In this document: one piece after another, positions 16,429 through 24,250 of the stretch
Position numbering within the stretch: position 1 is the stretch's first letter
How the letters are laid out: each line of letters begins with the position of its first letter
From: Actinosynnema pretiosum
Lineage (GTDB): Bacteria; Actinomycetota; Actinomycetes; Mycobacteriales; Pseudonocardiaceae
DNA length: 64,000 nt
Direction: 5' to 3'
Assembly (NCBI RefSeq): GCF_024171695.1
Contig: NZ_JAMTCF010000018.1
Coordinates: 62,001 to 126,000 of the forward strand
Position numbers and translations under genes: made by a program
Notes under the pieces: generated by a model
The model's input: only the letters and a program-made list of their open reading frames with translations
Databases searched by the model: none
What the model was told of the DNA's origin: nothing

Positions 16429-17049
16429 CTAGCTCGCCGTTTCGCCGACGGCGATCGCGAAGACGCCCGGCAGCGCCGCGAACGCCTCGCGCGCGCACCC
16501 CGCCAGCTCCGCCCTGCCCGGCGATCCCGGCAGCCCGGCCCAGCGCTCCTGTGCCCGCTGGAACGCCGCCACCAGCACGTCCACCGCCAGCCGCAGCCGC
16601 AGGTCGTCCTCGGGCAGGCCGGTGCGACCGCGCAGGACCTCCAGCGCGGCCAGGCTCGTGCGGTGGCAGAAGTGCAGGCCGTGCGCGTCCACCGACGGGA
16701 CGCGGGCGGCCAGCTGCCTGCTCAGCAGGAGCCGGTCGGCCCAGCCCTCGTCCGGCATGTCCGCCAGGGTCGCGAGCAGGGCCTCCTGCAGCAGGTCCAC
16801 GACCTTCCCGCGCCCCTCGTCCCGCGCCAGCCTGGCCAGGAACGCGCGCCACATGTCGTGGCCGGGCGCCGTGGCCACGTCCTCCTTGCTGGTGAAGTAC
16901 CGGAAGAAGGTCCGCTTGGACACCTCGGCCGACTCGCACAGCTCGTCCAGGGTCGTCGCCGCGAACCCCCGGTCGGTGAACAGCTCCAGCGCGGTCGCGA
17001 CCAGCGTCTCGCGGGTGCGGTGCTTCTTGCGCTCGCGCAGCGTCTCCAC
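16429..17049 (-). CDS. TetR-family transcriptional regulator
   Basis: A 206-residue TetR-family protein with helix-turn-helix FAATTLDELCESAEVSKRTFFRYFTSKEDV (shown in part) at residues 28-57 and a C-terminal ligand-binding domain of the mycofactocin/MftR-like type. It is divergent from an MDR-family oxidoreductase gene, and a perfect 8-bp palindrome lies in the intergenic region. The simplest reading is that it represses itself and the oxidoreductase in the absence of an unknown ligand. Confidence 0.88.
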   Translation of the reverse strand: METLRERKKHRTRETLVATALELFTDRGFAATTLDELCESAEVSKRTFFRYFTSKEDVATAPGHDMWRAFLARLARDEGRGKVVDLLQEALLATLADMPDEGWADRLLLSRQLAARVPSVDAHGLHFCHRTSLAALEVLRGRTGLPEDDLRLRLAVDVLVAAFQRAQERWAGLPGSPGRAELAGCAREAFAALPGVFAIAVGETAS

Positions 17050-17093
17050 GCGGCGAGTCTAGGGCGCGCGCCCGGTTGGCCGCTCGGAAGCTT

Positions 17094-17110
17094 GTGCCAC
17101 TGAGTGGCAC
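17094..17110. promoter_or_regulatory. TetR operator candidate
   Basis: GTGCCACT-G-AGTGGCAC is a perfect 8-bp inverted repeat around one base. It lies 44 bp from the regulator start and 56 bp from the divergent oxidoreductase start, where both promoters would be blocked. Confidence 0.7.
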
Positions 17111-17166
17111 TTTGGGCTAGGGTCGGTCGCGGGCACACCCCAGCCCCTCCCGAGGAGGACCACGAA

Positions 17167-18090
17167 GTGCGCGCACTGCTCGTCGACCACTCCGCGCCCC
17201 GCCACCTGCGCCTGGGCGAGGCGCCCGACCCCGTCCCCGCGCCTGATCAGGCGCTGGTGCGGGTCGCCGCCACCTCCCTCAACCCCGGCGAGCTGACCGC
17301 CCTCGCCGACCTGCCGGGCGGCGCCGTCCCCGGCTGGGACGCGGCCGGTGTCGTCGTCCGCGCCGCCGCCGACGGCTCAGGACCCGCCGAGGGCGCGCCC
17401 GTCGTCACCCTCGGCCTCGCCGGGGCGTGGGCCGAGCTGCGCGCCGTCGACACCGCCCACCTCGGCCCCGTCCCCGGCGGCGCGGACCTCGGCCCGATCA
17501 GCACCGTCCCGGTCGCGGCGGGCAGCGCACTGCGCGCGCTGCACCGCCTCGGCCCGCTGCTGGCCCGCCGGGTCCTGGTCACCGGCGCGACCGGCGGCGT
17601 CGGGCGCTACGCCGTCCAGCTCGCCCGACGCGCGGGCGCGCACGTCGTCGCGGTCACCTCCGACCCGGCCGGGAGCGCGGACGGGCTGCGCGCCCTCGGC
17701 GCCCACGAGGTGGTCGGGCCCGACCTGGCCACCGAGCCCGTGCACGGCGTCGTGGAGCTGGTCGGCGGACCGGTGCTGGTCGCCGCGCACGCCCTGCTCC
17801 TGCCCGGTGGCACGCTCGTCTCGGTCGGCCGGGCCTCCGGCGGCGAGTCGGTGTTCACCGGCGCGGCCTTCGAGGGGACCTTCCTGCCGGACCGGGTCAT
17901 CACGACGTTCTTCCTGCCCGCCAGCGGCCCCGGCCTCGGCGCCGACCTGGCCTGGCTGGCCGCGCGGGTCGCGTCGGGGGAGCTGGACGCGGGCGTGGCC
18001 TGGCGCGGCTCGTGGACGCGGGCGGACGAGGCGGTGGCCGCCCTGCTGGACGGGCGGCTGCGCGGCAAGGTGGTGCTGGAGCTCGACTAG
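17167..18090 (+). CDS. Zinc-type alcohol dehydrogenase-like / quinone oxidoreductase (MDR)
   Basis: A 307-residue medium-chain dehydrogenase/reductase. The N-terminal GroES-like part ends in PGWDAAGVVV, and the NADPH-binding Rossmann motif is VLVTGATGGVGRYAVQLARR. No zinc-ligand cysteines are seen, so it is the quinone-oxidoreductase or enoyl-reductase branch. The GTG start follows an ideal CGAGGAGGAC ribosome-binding site at 17150-17159, and an upstream in-frame start at 17104 would overlap the operator. It is probably induced when the divergent TetR protein is released by its ligand. Confidence 0.88.
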   Translation: MRALLVDHSAPRHLRLGEAPDPVPAPDQALVRVAATSLNPGELTALADLPGGAVPGWDAAGVVVRAAADGSGPAEGAPVVTLGLAGAWAELRAVDTAHLGPVPGGADLGPISTVPVAAGSALRALHRLGPLLARRVLVTGATGGVGRYAVQLARRAGAHVVAVTSDPAGSADGLRALGAHEVVGPDLATEPVHGVVELVGGPVLVAAHALLLPGGTLVSVGRASGGESVFTGAAFEGTFLPDRVITTFFLPASGPGLGADLAWLAARVASGELDAGVAWRGSWTRADEAVAALLDGRLRGKVVLELD

Positions 18091-18280
18091 TTCCCGGTCG
18101 GGTGGAAACCGTTGCGCCGCAGGGGTTCCCGTCACCTGCGGCGCGCGGTGGCTTGGCCGGGTGGGGTGCCGGGTACTTCCCCGCGTTTGCGCGCTCTTCG
18201 GTGGAACCGTTGCCGGGCAAGGGAAAACCCGCCCCCGCGTTGCCGCGCGAGAGCGGGTCGAAGATCCCCGTGTCGCAGGT

Positions 18281-19144
18281 TCAGACCATGCGCACCGCCT
18301 CCGGCGCCCGGCTGAGCGGGCTGCCCTCCGGCTTGAGGCCCAGGTCCGCTCCCGTGCGCACCTCGGCCGAGTCGATCAGGATGTCGTGGTGGTCCGGGTG
18401 GTGGCGGGCGTCGAAGCCGACCACCCGCGCCGCCCCGCCCGGCGGACCTGCCGCCCGCACGTCCCGCTCCATCACCGAGCCTCCCATCGGCAGACCTCGT
18501 CCACGGGGGCGAGCGCGGCCGGACCGCCGTCGCCCCACCCCGCTCCCACCCGCACCGCGCGGCGCCCCCGCGCATCCGTGCCGCAGCGCGGACCAGATCG
18601 TGGTGCGTCCTTCCCGCGCGTCGGCGCGCAGCACCGTCCCGTCGGCCATGCGCACCTCCACGTCCTCGTGCCCGCCGGGGGCCTGGGTCGAACGGGTGCC
18701 GAATTCACCCGAACCGGCGAGGCCCGTCGCGTCGAACGCAGAACCGGGGGAGTGCGGACCCGCGCCGTATGGGGAAGCCGAACCGGGTGAACCGCAGGCG
18801 GGGACACCCGCGATGCCGCCCGCGATGCCGCTCGCGACGTGGACCGGGCCGCCGGTCGGGTTCACGTCGCGAGTAACCCCGGCACCGTCCGCCACCGGCG
18901 TGCCGCCACCGTCCACGGTCGCCGCGAACCCAGCCCTGTCGAGCCCGACCCCGGCGCCGCGTCCAGTCCCGACGTCGCGCCTGACCCCGGCACCGAACCC
19001 GGTCCCGTTGCCGAATCTGGTCCCGCCGAGCCCGGTTGCGCCCGCGCGGGCGGTCACCGCCGCCACCGCGCGGACCTCGTCACCGGTCTCCCTCGGACCC
19101 GCAGCCGGCAGGCGTGGCAGCGGGTCCCGGTTCAGCGCGATCAC
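18281..19144 (-). CDS. Hypothetical protein of the 18-31 kb biosynthetic cluster
   Basis: The 287-codon frame starts at a GTG overlapping the isomerase stop (GTGA), which supports real translation. I do not recognise a family. The N-terminal 35 residues (ALNRDPLPRLPAAGPRETGD) and the C-terminal part (HEDVEVRMADGTVLRADARE, then ARVVGFDARHHPDHHDILID and SAEVRTGADLGLKPEG) look like folded protein. Between them, about residues 40-160, lies Gly/Ala/Thr-rich low-complexity sequence built on a roughly 15-bp DNA period. The HHPDHHD motif is reminiscent of a metal site. A small soluble enzyme or binding protein is possible, interrupted by a repeat expansion. Confidence 0.5.
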   Translation of the reverse strand: MIALNRDPLPRLPAAGPRETGDEVRAVAAVTARAGATGLGGTRFGNGTGFGAGVRRDVGTGRGAGVGLDRAGFAATVDGGGTPVADGAGVTRDVNPTGGPVHVASGIAGGIAGVPACGSPGSASPYGAGPHSPGSAFDATGLAGSGEFGTRSTQAPGGHEDVEVRMADGTVLRADAREGRTTIWSALRHGCAGAPRGAGGSGVGRRRSGRARPRGRGLPMGGSVMERDVRAAGPPGGAARVVGFDARHHPDHHDILIDSAEVRTGADLGLKPEGSPLSRAPEAVRMV

Positions 19145-20424
19145 CGCAGCAGCCGGGACATCGCCCGGCCCGCCGAGACGAACGCGGCCGACGCGCCGAC
19201 CGGCGGCCCGGCCGACTCGCGCGGGCGCGGCGCCACGTGCGGTTCCAGCGACCACGCGCCCTGGTACCCGTTGGCGCGCAACAGCTCCACGCACTCGGCG
19301 ACCCGCGCGTCCCCGGTTCCGGGGTCCACGAACCGCTCGCCCACCGCGTCCTTCACGTGCACGTGCTCGACGTGCCGGGCGAGCTGGGCCAGCGCCGCGA
19401 GCCCGTCGTACCCGTGCGCGACGGGGTTGCCGGTGTCGAACAGCAGTCGCAGCGCCGGACTGTCCACTTCAGACATCAACTCCAGCGCCCGCTCCGCGCT
19501 CGCGCCCGCCCACCCCGAGCAGTTCTCGTGCAGCAGCACCACCCCGGCCACCTCCGCGCGCACCGCCAGCTCCCGCACCCGCGACACCACCCGCGCCCGC
19601 CACAGCGGCTCGGCCAACCCGTCGTTGGGGTAGGACATGATCCGCACGTACCGGGTACCCAGCTCGGCGCACCGCCGCAGCAGCACCTCCAACTCGGCCA
19701 GGTCCCGCTCGAACGGCCCGGTCACCGGCCGCGCCCGGTTGCCGATCCGCGAGTCCAGGCACACCGCCCGCACCCCGGCCGCGCCCAGAGCGTCGACCAC
19801 ACCCGCGAACACCTCGTCGCTCAGGTCCGCGACCGCGACGCCGTCCACGGTCCGCAGCTCGATCGCCGACCAGCCCAGCTCCGCCAGCACGGCGAGCTGA
19901 CCGTGGAGGTCGGACGCGGCCTCGTCGGTGATCCCGGCGAGCACGGGACCGGCGGGGGCGTGCGGGCCCGAACCCGGCGACCCCGAGGCGGACGGGTCGG
20001 TGACCGCGTCGGGCTGCCGCCGGGCGTCCGGCGAACCCTGGGCAGGCTGCGCGCCTGACGACCATTCGCCGCCTGCCGCCGATCCTCCTACCGCAGCCCC
20101 ACCGGCCGCCGCACCGCCGCTCCTCGCGCCGCCACCCGCAGGCCCGCTTGCCGTCGACCTACCAGCCGCCGATCCGCCGCTCGCAGACCTGCCGCTCACA
20201 GCCCCAGCGACCATCGGCCCACCGGTCGCCAGTTCACCGCTCGTCGTCCGGCCGCTCGTCGTCCCGCGCGCCACCGACCTCCCGGCCGCAGCCCCACCGG
20301 CCGCAGCCCCACCGCCCAGCGCAGCCCCACCGGCCACCACGCCCGTCCCCACGCCCATCACCCCGCCGAGCCCCGCCAACCCGGTCACCCCCACCGCCCG
20401 GCCCCCCGTGCCGTCAGCGCGCAC
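19141..20424 (-). CDS. Sugar phosphate isomerase/epimerase (TIM barrel) with Gly/Ala repeat N-terminus
   Basis: Residues 161-427 form a xylose-isomerase-like TIM barrel (VLAGITDEAASDLHGQLAVL, ENCSGWAG, LLFDTGNPVAHG, HVEHVHVKD) with the usual metal-ligand Glu, Asp and His positions. Relatives isomerise or epimerise inositols, keto-sugars or hydroxypyruvate. Residues 25-155 are a Gly/Ala/Ser/Thr repeat on a 15-bp period. The frame opens at GTG 20424, inside the end of the Gfo/Idh gene, but an in-frame GTG at 19944 begins exactly at the barrel and is an alternative start. If that one is used, 19945-20413 is non-coding repeat DNA. Together with the adjacent Gfo/Idh oxidoreductase it recalls inositol or amino-sugar metabolism. 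Confidence 0.75.
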   Translation of the reverse strand: MRADGTGGRAVGVTGLAGLGGVMGVGTGVVAGGAALGGGAAAGGAAAGRSVARGTTSGRTTSGELATGGPMVAGAVSGRSASGGSAAGRSTASGPAGGGARSGGAAAGGAAVGGSAAGGEWSSGAQPAQGSPDARRQPDAVTDPSASGSPGSGPHAPAGPVLAGITDEAASDLHGQLAVLAELGWSAIELRTVDGVAVADLSDEVFAGVVDALGAAGVRAVCLDSRIGNRARPVTGPFERDLAELEVLLRRCAELGTRYVRIMSYPNDGLAEPLWRARVVSRVRELAVRAEVAGVVLLHENCSGWAGASAERALELMSEVDSPALRLLFDTGNPVAHGYDGLAALAQLARHVEHVHVKDAVGERFVDPGTGDARVAECVELLRANGYQGAWSLEPHVAPRPRESAGPPVGASAAFVSAGRAMSRLLR

Positions 20425-21442
20425 CGGTCGGCGTCCTGCTCTCGGCGCGCGCGGTCGGCACGACCGGTTCGGCGCTGATGTTCTTCGCCACCGACAGCAG
20501 CCGCACCACGTCCCCCGCGAACGCGAACCCCTGCGAGTGCGGGTCCCCGGTGCCCCGGAACAGCCGGTAGGCGCGCAGCACCCACTCGGTCAGCGAGTCG
20601 TCCCGCAGCACGGTGTGCTCGCGCCGCCCGTGCCCGGTGACGGTCAGCTGCGAGTGGTCGTCGTCGCCGCTCACCGCGTAGTGGCCGACGGCCCGCCCGC
20701 GCTCGAACTCCACGGTCACCCGCCGCTCGCGCACCGGCGAGGTCAGGTCGGAGCTGATCTCCGCGCGCACGCCGCTGTTGTGCCGCAGCCCCAGCCGCGC
20801 CCCGCCCATCCTGGGCACCACCACGTCGCCGAACGCCAGGTCCGACCCGGCCGCGTGGGTGACCCGCGCGCTGCCCGCCAGCCGCAGCGCCAGGCCGACC
20901 CCGTGCGGCAGCTCCACGTCGAACGCGGTCGGGTGGCTCGGCGCGGTCAGCGAGCGGCGGAAGCGCGGCTTGTTCTGCACGATCGACACCGAGCGCGCCT
21001 CGCCCAGCTCGCCGCCGCGCACCAGCTCGGTGAGCCGGGCGGTCAGCGAGCTCATCTGCCACGGCTCGGCCACGGCGATGCGCAGGCCGTGCCTGCGCCG
21101 CAGCCGGGCGATGCGGGCCAGGTCGTCGGTGTCCGAGGCCAGCGGCTTCTCCACCACCAGGTTCCGGAAGCCCAGTTCGGCGATCTCGCCGATGACCTCG
21201 GGCCGGGTGGTCGGTGGGGTGCACACGTGCACCACGGTGCGCGCCGGGTCGAGCAGCTTCGCGGCCTCGGCGGTGGTCGCGGTGGTCACCAGGCCGGGGC
21301 GGTCGGTGAGCACGCGGCGCGGGTCGCAGGCCACCACCGGCTCGGCGGAGAACAGGCCTGGCGCGGTCGCCCGAGCCCTGGCCAGCACCGGCAGGTGCAG
21401 CTCGGCGCCCGCCCTGCCCAACCCAACCACCAGTGTCCGCAC
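20414..21442 (-). CDS. Gfo/Idh/MocA-family NAD(P)-dependent oxidoreductase
   Basis: The 342-residue protein starts with the Rossmann motif VRTLVVGLGRAGAELHLPVL and has the family EKP triad in NLVVEKPLASD (about residues 94-103). This is followed by the alpha/beta substrate domain with FDVELPHGVGLALR. Family members oxidise or reduce a hydroxyl of a sugar, inositol or related ring. The GTG at 21442 places the Rossmann strand at the N-terminus; a TTG at 21517 would add 25 residues of no clear fold. A TTGACA hexamer (21529-21534 complement) suggests the promoter lies just upstream, divergent from the DegT genes. Confidence 0.85.
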   Translation of the reverse strand: MRTLVVGLGRAGAELHLPVLARARATAPGLFSAEPVVACDPRRVLTDRPGLVTTATTAEAAKLLDPARTVVHVCTPPTTRPEVIGEIAELGFRNLVVEKPLASDTDDLARIARLRRRHGLRIAVAEPWQMSSLTARLTELVRGGELGEARSVSIVQNKPRFRRSLTAPSHPTAFDVELPHGVGLALRLAGSARVTHAAGSDLAFGDVVVPRMGGARLGLRHNSGVRAEISSDLTSPVRERRVTVEFERGRAVGHYAVSGDDDHSQLTVTGHGRREHTVLRDDSLTEWVLRAYRLFRGTGDPHSQGFAFAGDVVRLLSVAKNISAEPVVPTARAESRTPTGAR

Positions 21443-21566
21443 GTCCGTCCCGTCTGCCGCAGTCCCCGTCGACCCGGCTGAAGAGCCGGGCCATTCGGGC
21501 GCAGACGTTCTCGACAACGGGACTCGATTGTCAACTTAGCGCCCATTAATTGACCAGGAAGAGTGA

Positions 21567-22829
21567 ATGCATTGCGCTCGGAGAGTTCTTCTCCACAACT
21601 GCCCTACGCTGCGCCGCGTGCTTCGACAGCGGCGGTGGACACCCCTGCCGGTCCCATTCTTCACGCAATCCGCGACTTTTTCACGGTTGTGGCCGGTGAC
21701 GCGCCACCACGTCGAGGACGTGGTGGAGAACGGCGAGTACTCGCACGGCCGCAAGGTCGTGGAATTGGAGCGCGCGCTCGCCGAGCACACCGGCGCGCGG
21801 CACGTGATCGGCGTGAACAGCGGCGCCGACGCGCTCGTGCTCCTGCTGCGCGCCTGCGGCCTCGGCGCGGGCGACGAGGTCGTCGTCCCGGCGTTCTCCT
21901 CCGGCGCCACCGCGACCTCCGTCGTGCTCGCGGGCGGCACGCCGGTGTTCGCCGACGTCGAGCCGGACGGCTACGGCATCTGCCCCGCCTCGGTCGCCGC
22001 CGTCGCCACCGGGCGCACCCGGTTCGTCGTGCCCGCCCACCTGTTCCACCACACCGCCGACCTGACCGGTGTGCGCGCGGTCGCCGACCGGCTCGGCCTG
22101 GCCGTGGTCGAGGACAGCGCCGAGGCGATCGGGATGCGCTACGGCGGCGAGCACGCGGGACTGCACGGCTTCGGCGGCGTGCTCTCCTTCTCCCCCACCA
22201 GCACGCTCGGCGCGCTCGGTGACGCGGGCGCGGTCGTCACCGACGACCCGAGGGTCGCCGAGATCGTCTCCGCGCTGCGCCACCACGGCCGCCCCGGCCC
22301 CAGCGCAGGCGCGATCGACACCGCCGCCGCGCTGCCGGGCGTCAACAGCAAGATGGACGACGTCCAGGCCGCCGTGCTGCTGGCCAAGCTCGGCCGCCTC
22401 GAACAGGACGTCCGCCGCCGCGCCGAGCTGGCCGCGCGCTACACCGCCGGGCTCACCGGCGTGCCGGGCGTGCGCAAGCTCCCCGAGGTGCTGCCCAGGG
22501 CCGAGGCGGTGCGCGGGGTCTTCCACGGCTACGTCGCCGAGTTCGCCCGCCGCGACGAGCTGGCCGAGCACCTGGCCGCGCGCGGCATCGGCGCCGAGAC
22601 CCGCTACCCGCTCCCAGCGCACCTCCAGCCGTGCTTCGCGCACCTCGGGCACGCGCCCGGCGACTTCCCCAACGCCGAGGCCGCGTCCCGGCACGCCCTG
22701 GCGCTGCCGCTGTACCCGGACCTCACCGAGGAGCAGGTCGACCGGGTCTGCGCCGAGGTCCGCGACTTCCACGCGGCCTCCGGCCTGCACCTGTCCGCGC
22801 CCACCGCGAACCGGGGGAGCCGCCGGTGA
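21567..22829 (+). CDS. DegT/DnrJ/EryC1-family protein lacking the PLP lysine (first of pair)
   Basis: A 420-residue protein of the sugar aminotransferase fold. It keeps the cofactor-site aspartate in AVVEDSAEAIG (D183) and the block GVNSGADALVLLLRA. The active-site block reads LSFSPTSTLGALGDAG where family members read SFYPTKNLGALGDGG, so the Schiff-base lysine is Ser212. Without it, a normal transaminase cycle is not expected. Possible roles are a PMP-using or dehydratase-like enzyme as in ColD (Lys to His), or a structural partner of the next gene. The ATG is preceded by AGGAAGAG. The N-terminal 28 residues are extra and unlike the fold, so a later start (GTG 21618) is possible. The next gene overlaps by 4 bp. 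Confidence 0.85.
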   Translation: MHCARRVLLHNCPTLRRVLRQRRWTPLPVPFFTQSATFSRLWPVTRHHVEDVVENGEYSHGRKVVELERALAEHTGARHVIGVNSGADALVLLLRACGLGAGDEVVVPAFSSGATATSVVLAGGTPVFADVEPDGYGICPASVAAVATGRTRFVVPAHLFHHTADLTGVRAVADRLGLAVVEDSAEAIGMRYGGEHAGLHGFGGVLSFSPTSTLGALGDAGAVVTDDPRVAEIVSALRHHGRPGPSAGAIDTAAALPGVNSKMDDVQAAVLLAKLGRLEQDVRRRAELAARYTAGLTGVPGVRKLPEVLPRAEAVRGVFHGYVAEFARRDELAEHLAARGIGAETRYPLPAHLQPCFAHLGHAPGDFPNAEAASRHALALPLYPDLTEEQVDRVCAEVRDFHAASGLHLSAPTANRGSRR

Positions 22830-23956
22830 CCGCCACCGTCCCGCTCTCCCCGCCGGACCTGTTCGACGACGAGCGCGAGGTGCTGCTCGACCTGCTGCAC
22901 GAGGTCGCCACCGATCCCGAGCAGAAGTTCGTCCTCGGCTGGCGCACGGCCGGGCTGGAGCGCGCGATCCGCGACTCGGTGGGCGCCGCCGACGCGGTGG
23001 CCTGCGGCAGCGGCACGTCCGCGCTGGCGCTGGCGCTCAGGGCGTTCGGGGTCGGGCCGGGCGACGAGGTCGTCGTCCCCGCGTACGGGGGCGCGCCGCT
23101 GGCCGCCGCACCCGTGCTGCTCGGTGCGACCCCGGTGTTCGCCGACGTGGACCCGCGCGCGCTGGTGGTCGACCCGGCCGAGGTCGAGTCGCTGATCACC
23201 GAGCGCACCAGGGCCGTGCTGCCCGCGCACGTCTTCTCCACCATGGCCGACATGCCCGCGCTGCGGCGGATCGCCACCACCGCGGGCGTCCGGCTGCTGG
23301 AGGACGCCGCCGTCGCCCAGGGCGGCGTGCTCGGCGGGCGCGCGGCGGGCGCCTGGGGCGACGCGGGCGTCTACTCGTTCGCCAAGGACGCGGCGTTCGG
23401 GATGCCGGGCGAGGGCGGCGTGGTCGTCACCGGCGACCCGGCGCTCGGCCGGGCGGTCCGGGTGCTGCGCGACCACGGGCAGGACGGCGTGCGCCGGTCC
23501 GTGCACCGCGCGGTGGGCTGGAGCAGCCGGTTCGACGAGGTCATGGCCGCCTTCCAGCTGCACCGGTTACCCGGCCTCCCGGCGCGGCTGGAGCGCGGGG
23601 CGCGGATCGGCGACTACTACGCCGAGCGGTTCGCGCACCTGGCCCCGCTCGGCGTCACCGCGCCGCCGCCGGGCCGGGAGGGGCGCTGCTTCTCCGCCTA
23701 CGCGCTGCTCGCCGAGCGCCGCGACGAACTGCGCGAGCACCTGCTGGCGAACGGGGTGGGCTGCCACGCCCGCCACCCGGCCCCGCTGCCCCACCAGCCC
23801 GCGTTCGCCCGGCACGCCGACCCGCGCCGCGACTGGCCGAACGCCCGGCGCGGCTGCGAGCGCTCGCTCGCCATCCCGATCAACCCCCGGCTCACCGACG
23901 CCCAGGTTGAGCACGTCGCCGACCAGGTCTGCCGGTTCGCCGAGCGGTCCCGCTGA
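22826..23956 (+). CDS. DegT/DnrJ/EryC1-family protein lacking the PLP lysine (second of pair)
   Basis: A 376-residue paralog of the preceding protein, starting at GTG inside its stop (GTGA). The fold markers ACGSGTSALALALRA and LLEDAAVAQGG (D160) are kept. In ungapped alignment to SFYPTKNLGAYGEGG, the local sequence SFAKDAAFGMPGEGG puts Ala189 at the lysine position, although Lys187 lies two residues earlier. Both members of the pair therefore lost the canonical lysine. DegT active sites form across a dimer, so a heterodimer of the two is attractive. Neighbouring Gfo/Idh and isomerase genes suggest a cyclic polyol or keto-sugar substrate. Confidence 0.85.
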   Translation: MTATVPLSPPDLFDDEREVLLDLLHEVATDPEQKFVLGWRTAGLERAIRDSVGAADAVACGSGTSALALALRAFGVGPGDEVVVPAYGGAPLAAAPVLLGATPVFADVDPRALVVDPAEVESLITERTRAVLPAHVFSTMADMPALRRIATTAGVRLLEDAAVAQGGVLGGRAAGAWGDAGVYSFAKDAAFGMPGEGGVVVTGDPALGRAVRVLRDHGQDGVRRSVHRAVGWSSRFDEVMAAFQLHRLPGLPARLERGARIGDYYAERFAHLAPLGVTAPPPGREGRCFSAYALLAERRDELREHLLANGVGCHARHPAPLPHQPAFARHADPRRDWPNARRGCERSLAIPINPRLTDAQVEHVADQVCRFAERSR

Positions 23957-23965
23957 AGGAGAGAC

Positions 23966-24250
23966 ATGCAGCAGGCAACACACGCGCTCGCGGCGGGCGA
24001 GGTCGCCGCCGAGCGGGAGCGCGGGACCGCCCGCGCCGGGCTGGCCGGGGTGCCGCGCGCCTCCCGGCCCGCCGCGCCCGCCGAGACCACCACCGCGCAC
24101 ACCCGCGAGAGCGTCGCCGGGCTCCCCCGCGAGAGCGTCGCCGGGCGCCCCCGGCCGCTGCCACGGGCGCGGCTGGTGGACCGGTGCGGGCCTGCTCGTG
24201 GCGGCGACCTGTCGTTCGCGGTCCCGGTCGGGCCGGGGTGCCGGGCGTGA
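23966..24250 (+). CDS. Small hypothetical protein upstream of the UbiA gene
   Basis: The 94-codon frame has one of the best ribosome-binding sites of the region (AAGGAGAGAC before the ATG), and its TGA overlaps the GTG of the UbiA gene. Translation is thus plausible. The protein is Arg/Ala/Pro-rich with a short internal duplication, RESVAGLP/RESVAGRP, and no recognisable domain or membrane segment. It may be a leader ORF that couples translation from the DegT genes to the UbiA gene and not a functional protein. Confidence 0.4.
   Translation: MQQATHALAAGEVAAERERGTARAGLAGVPRASRPAAPAETTTAHTRESVAGLPRESVAGRPRPLPRARLVDRCGPARGGDLSFAVPVGPGCRA

Noticed and set aside
21442..21517. TTG start for the Gfo/Idh oxidoreductase
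   Set aside because: It adds 25 residues of no fold before the Rossmann strand and lacks a ribosome-binding site. GTG 21442 was preferred, without certainty.
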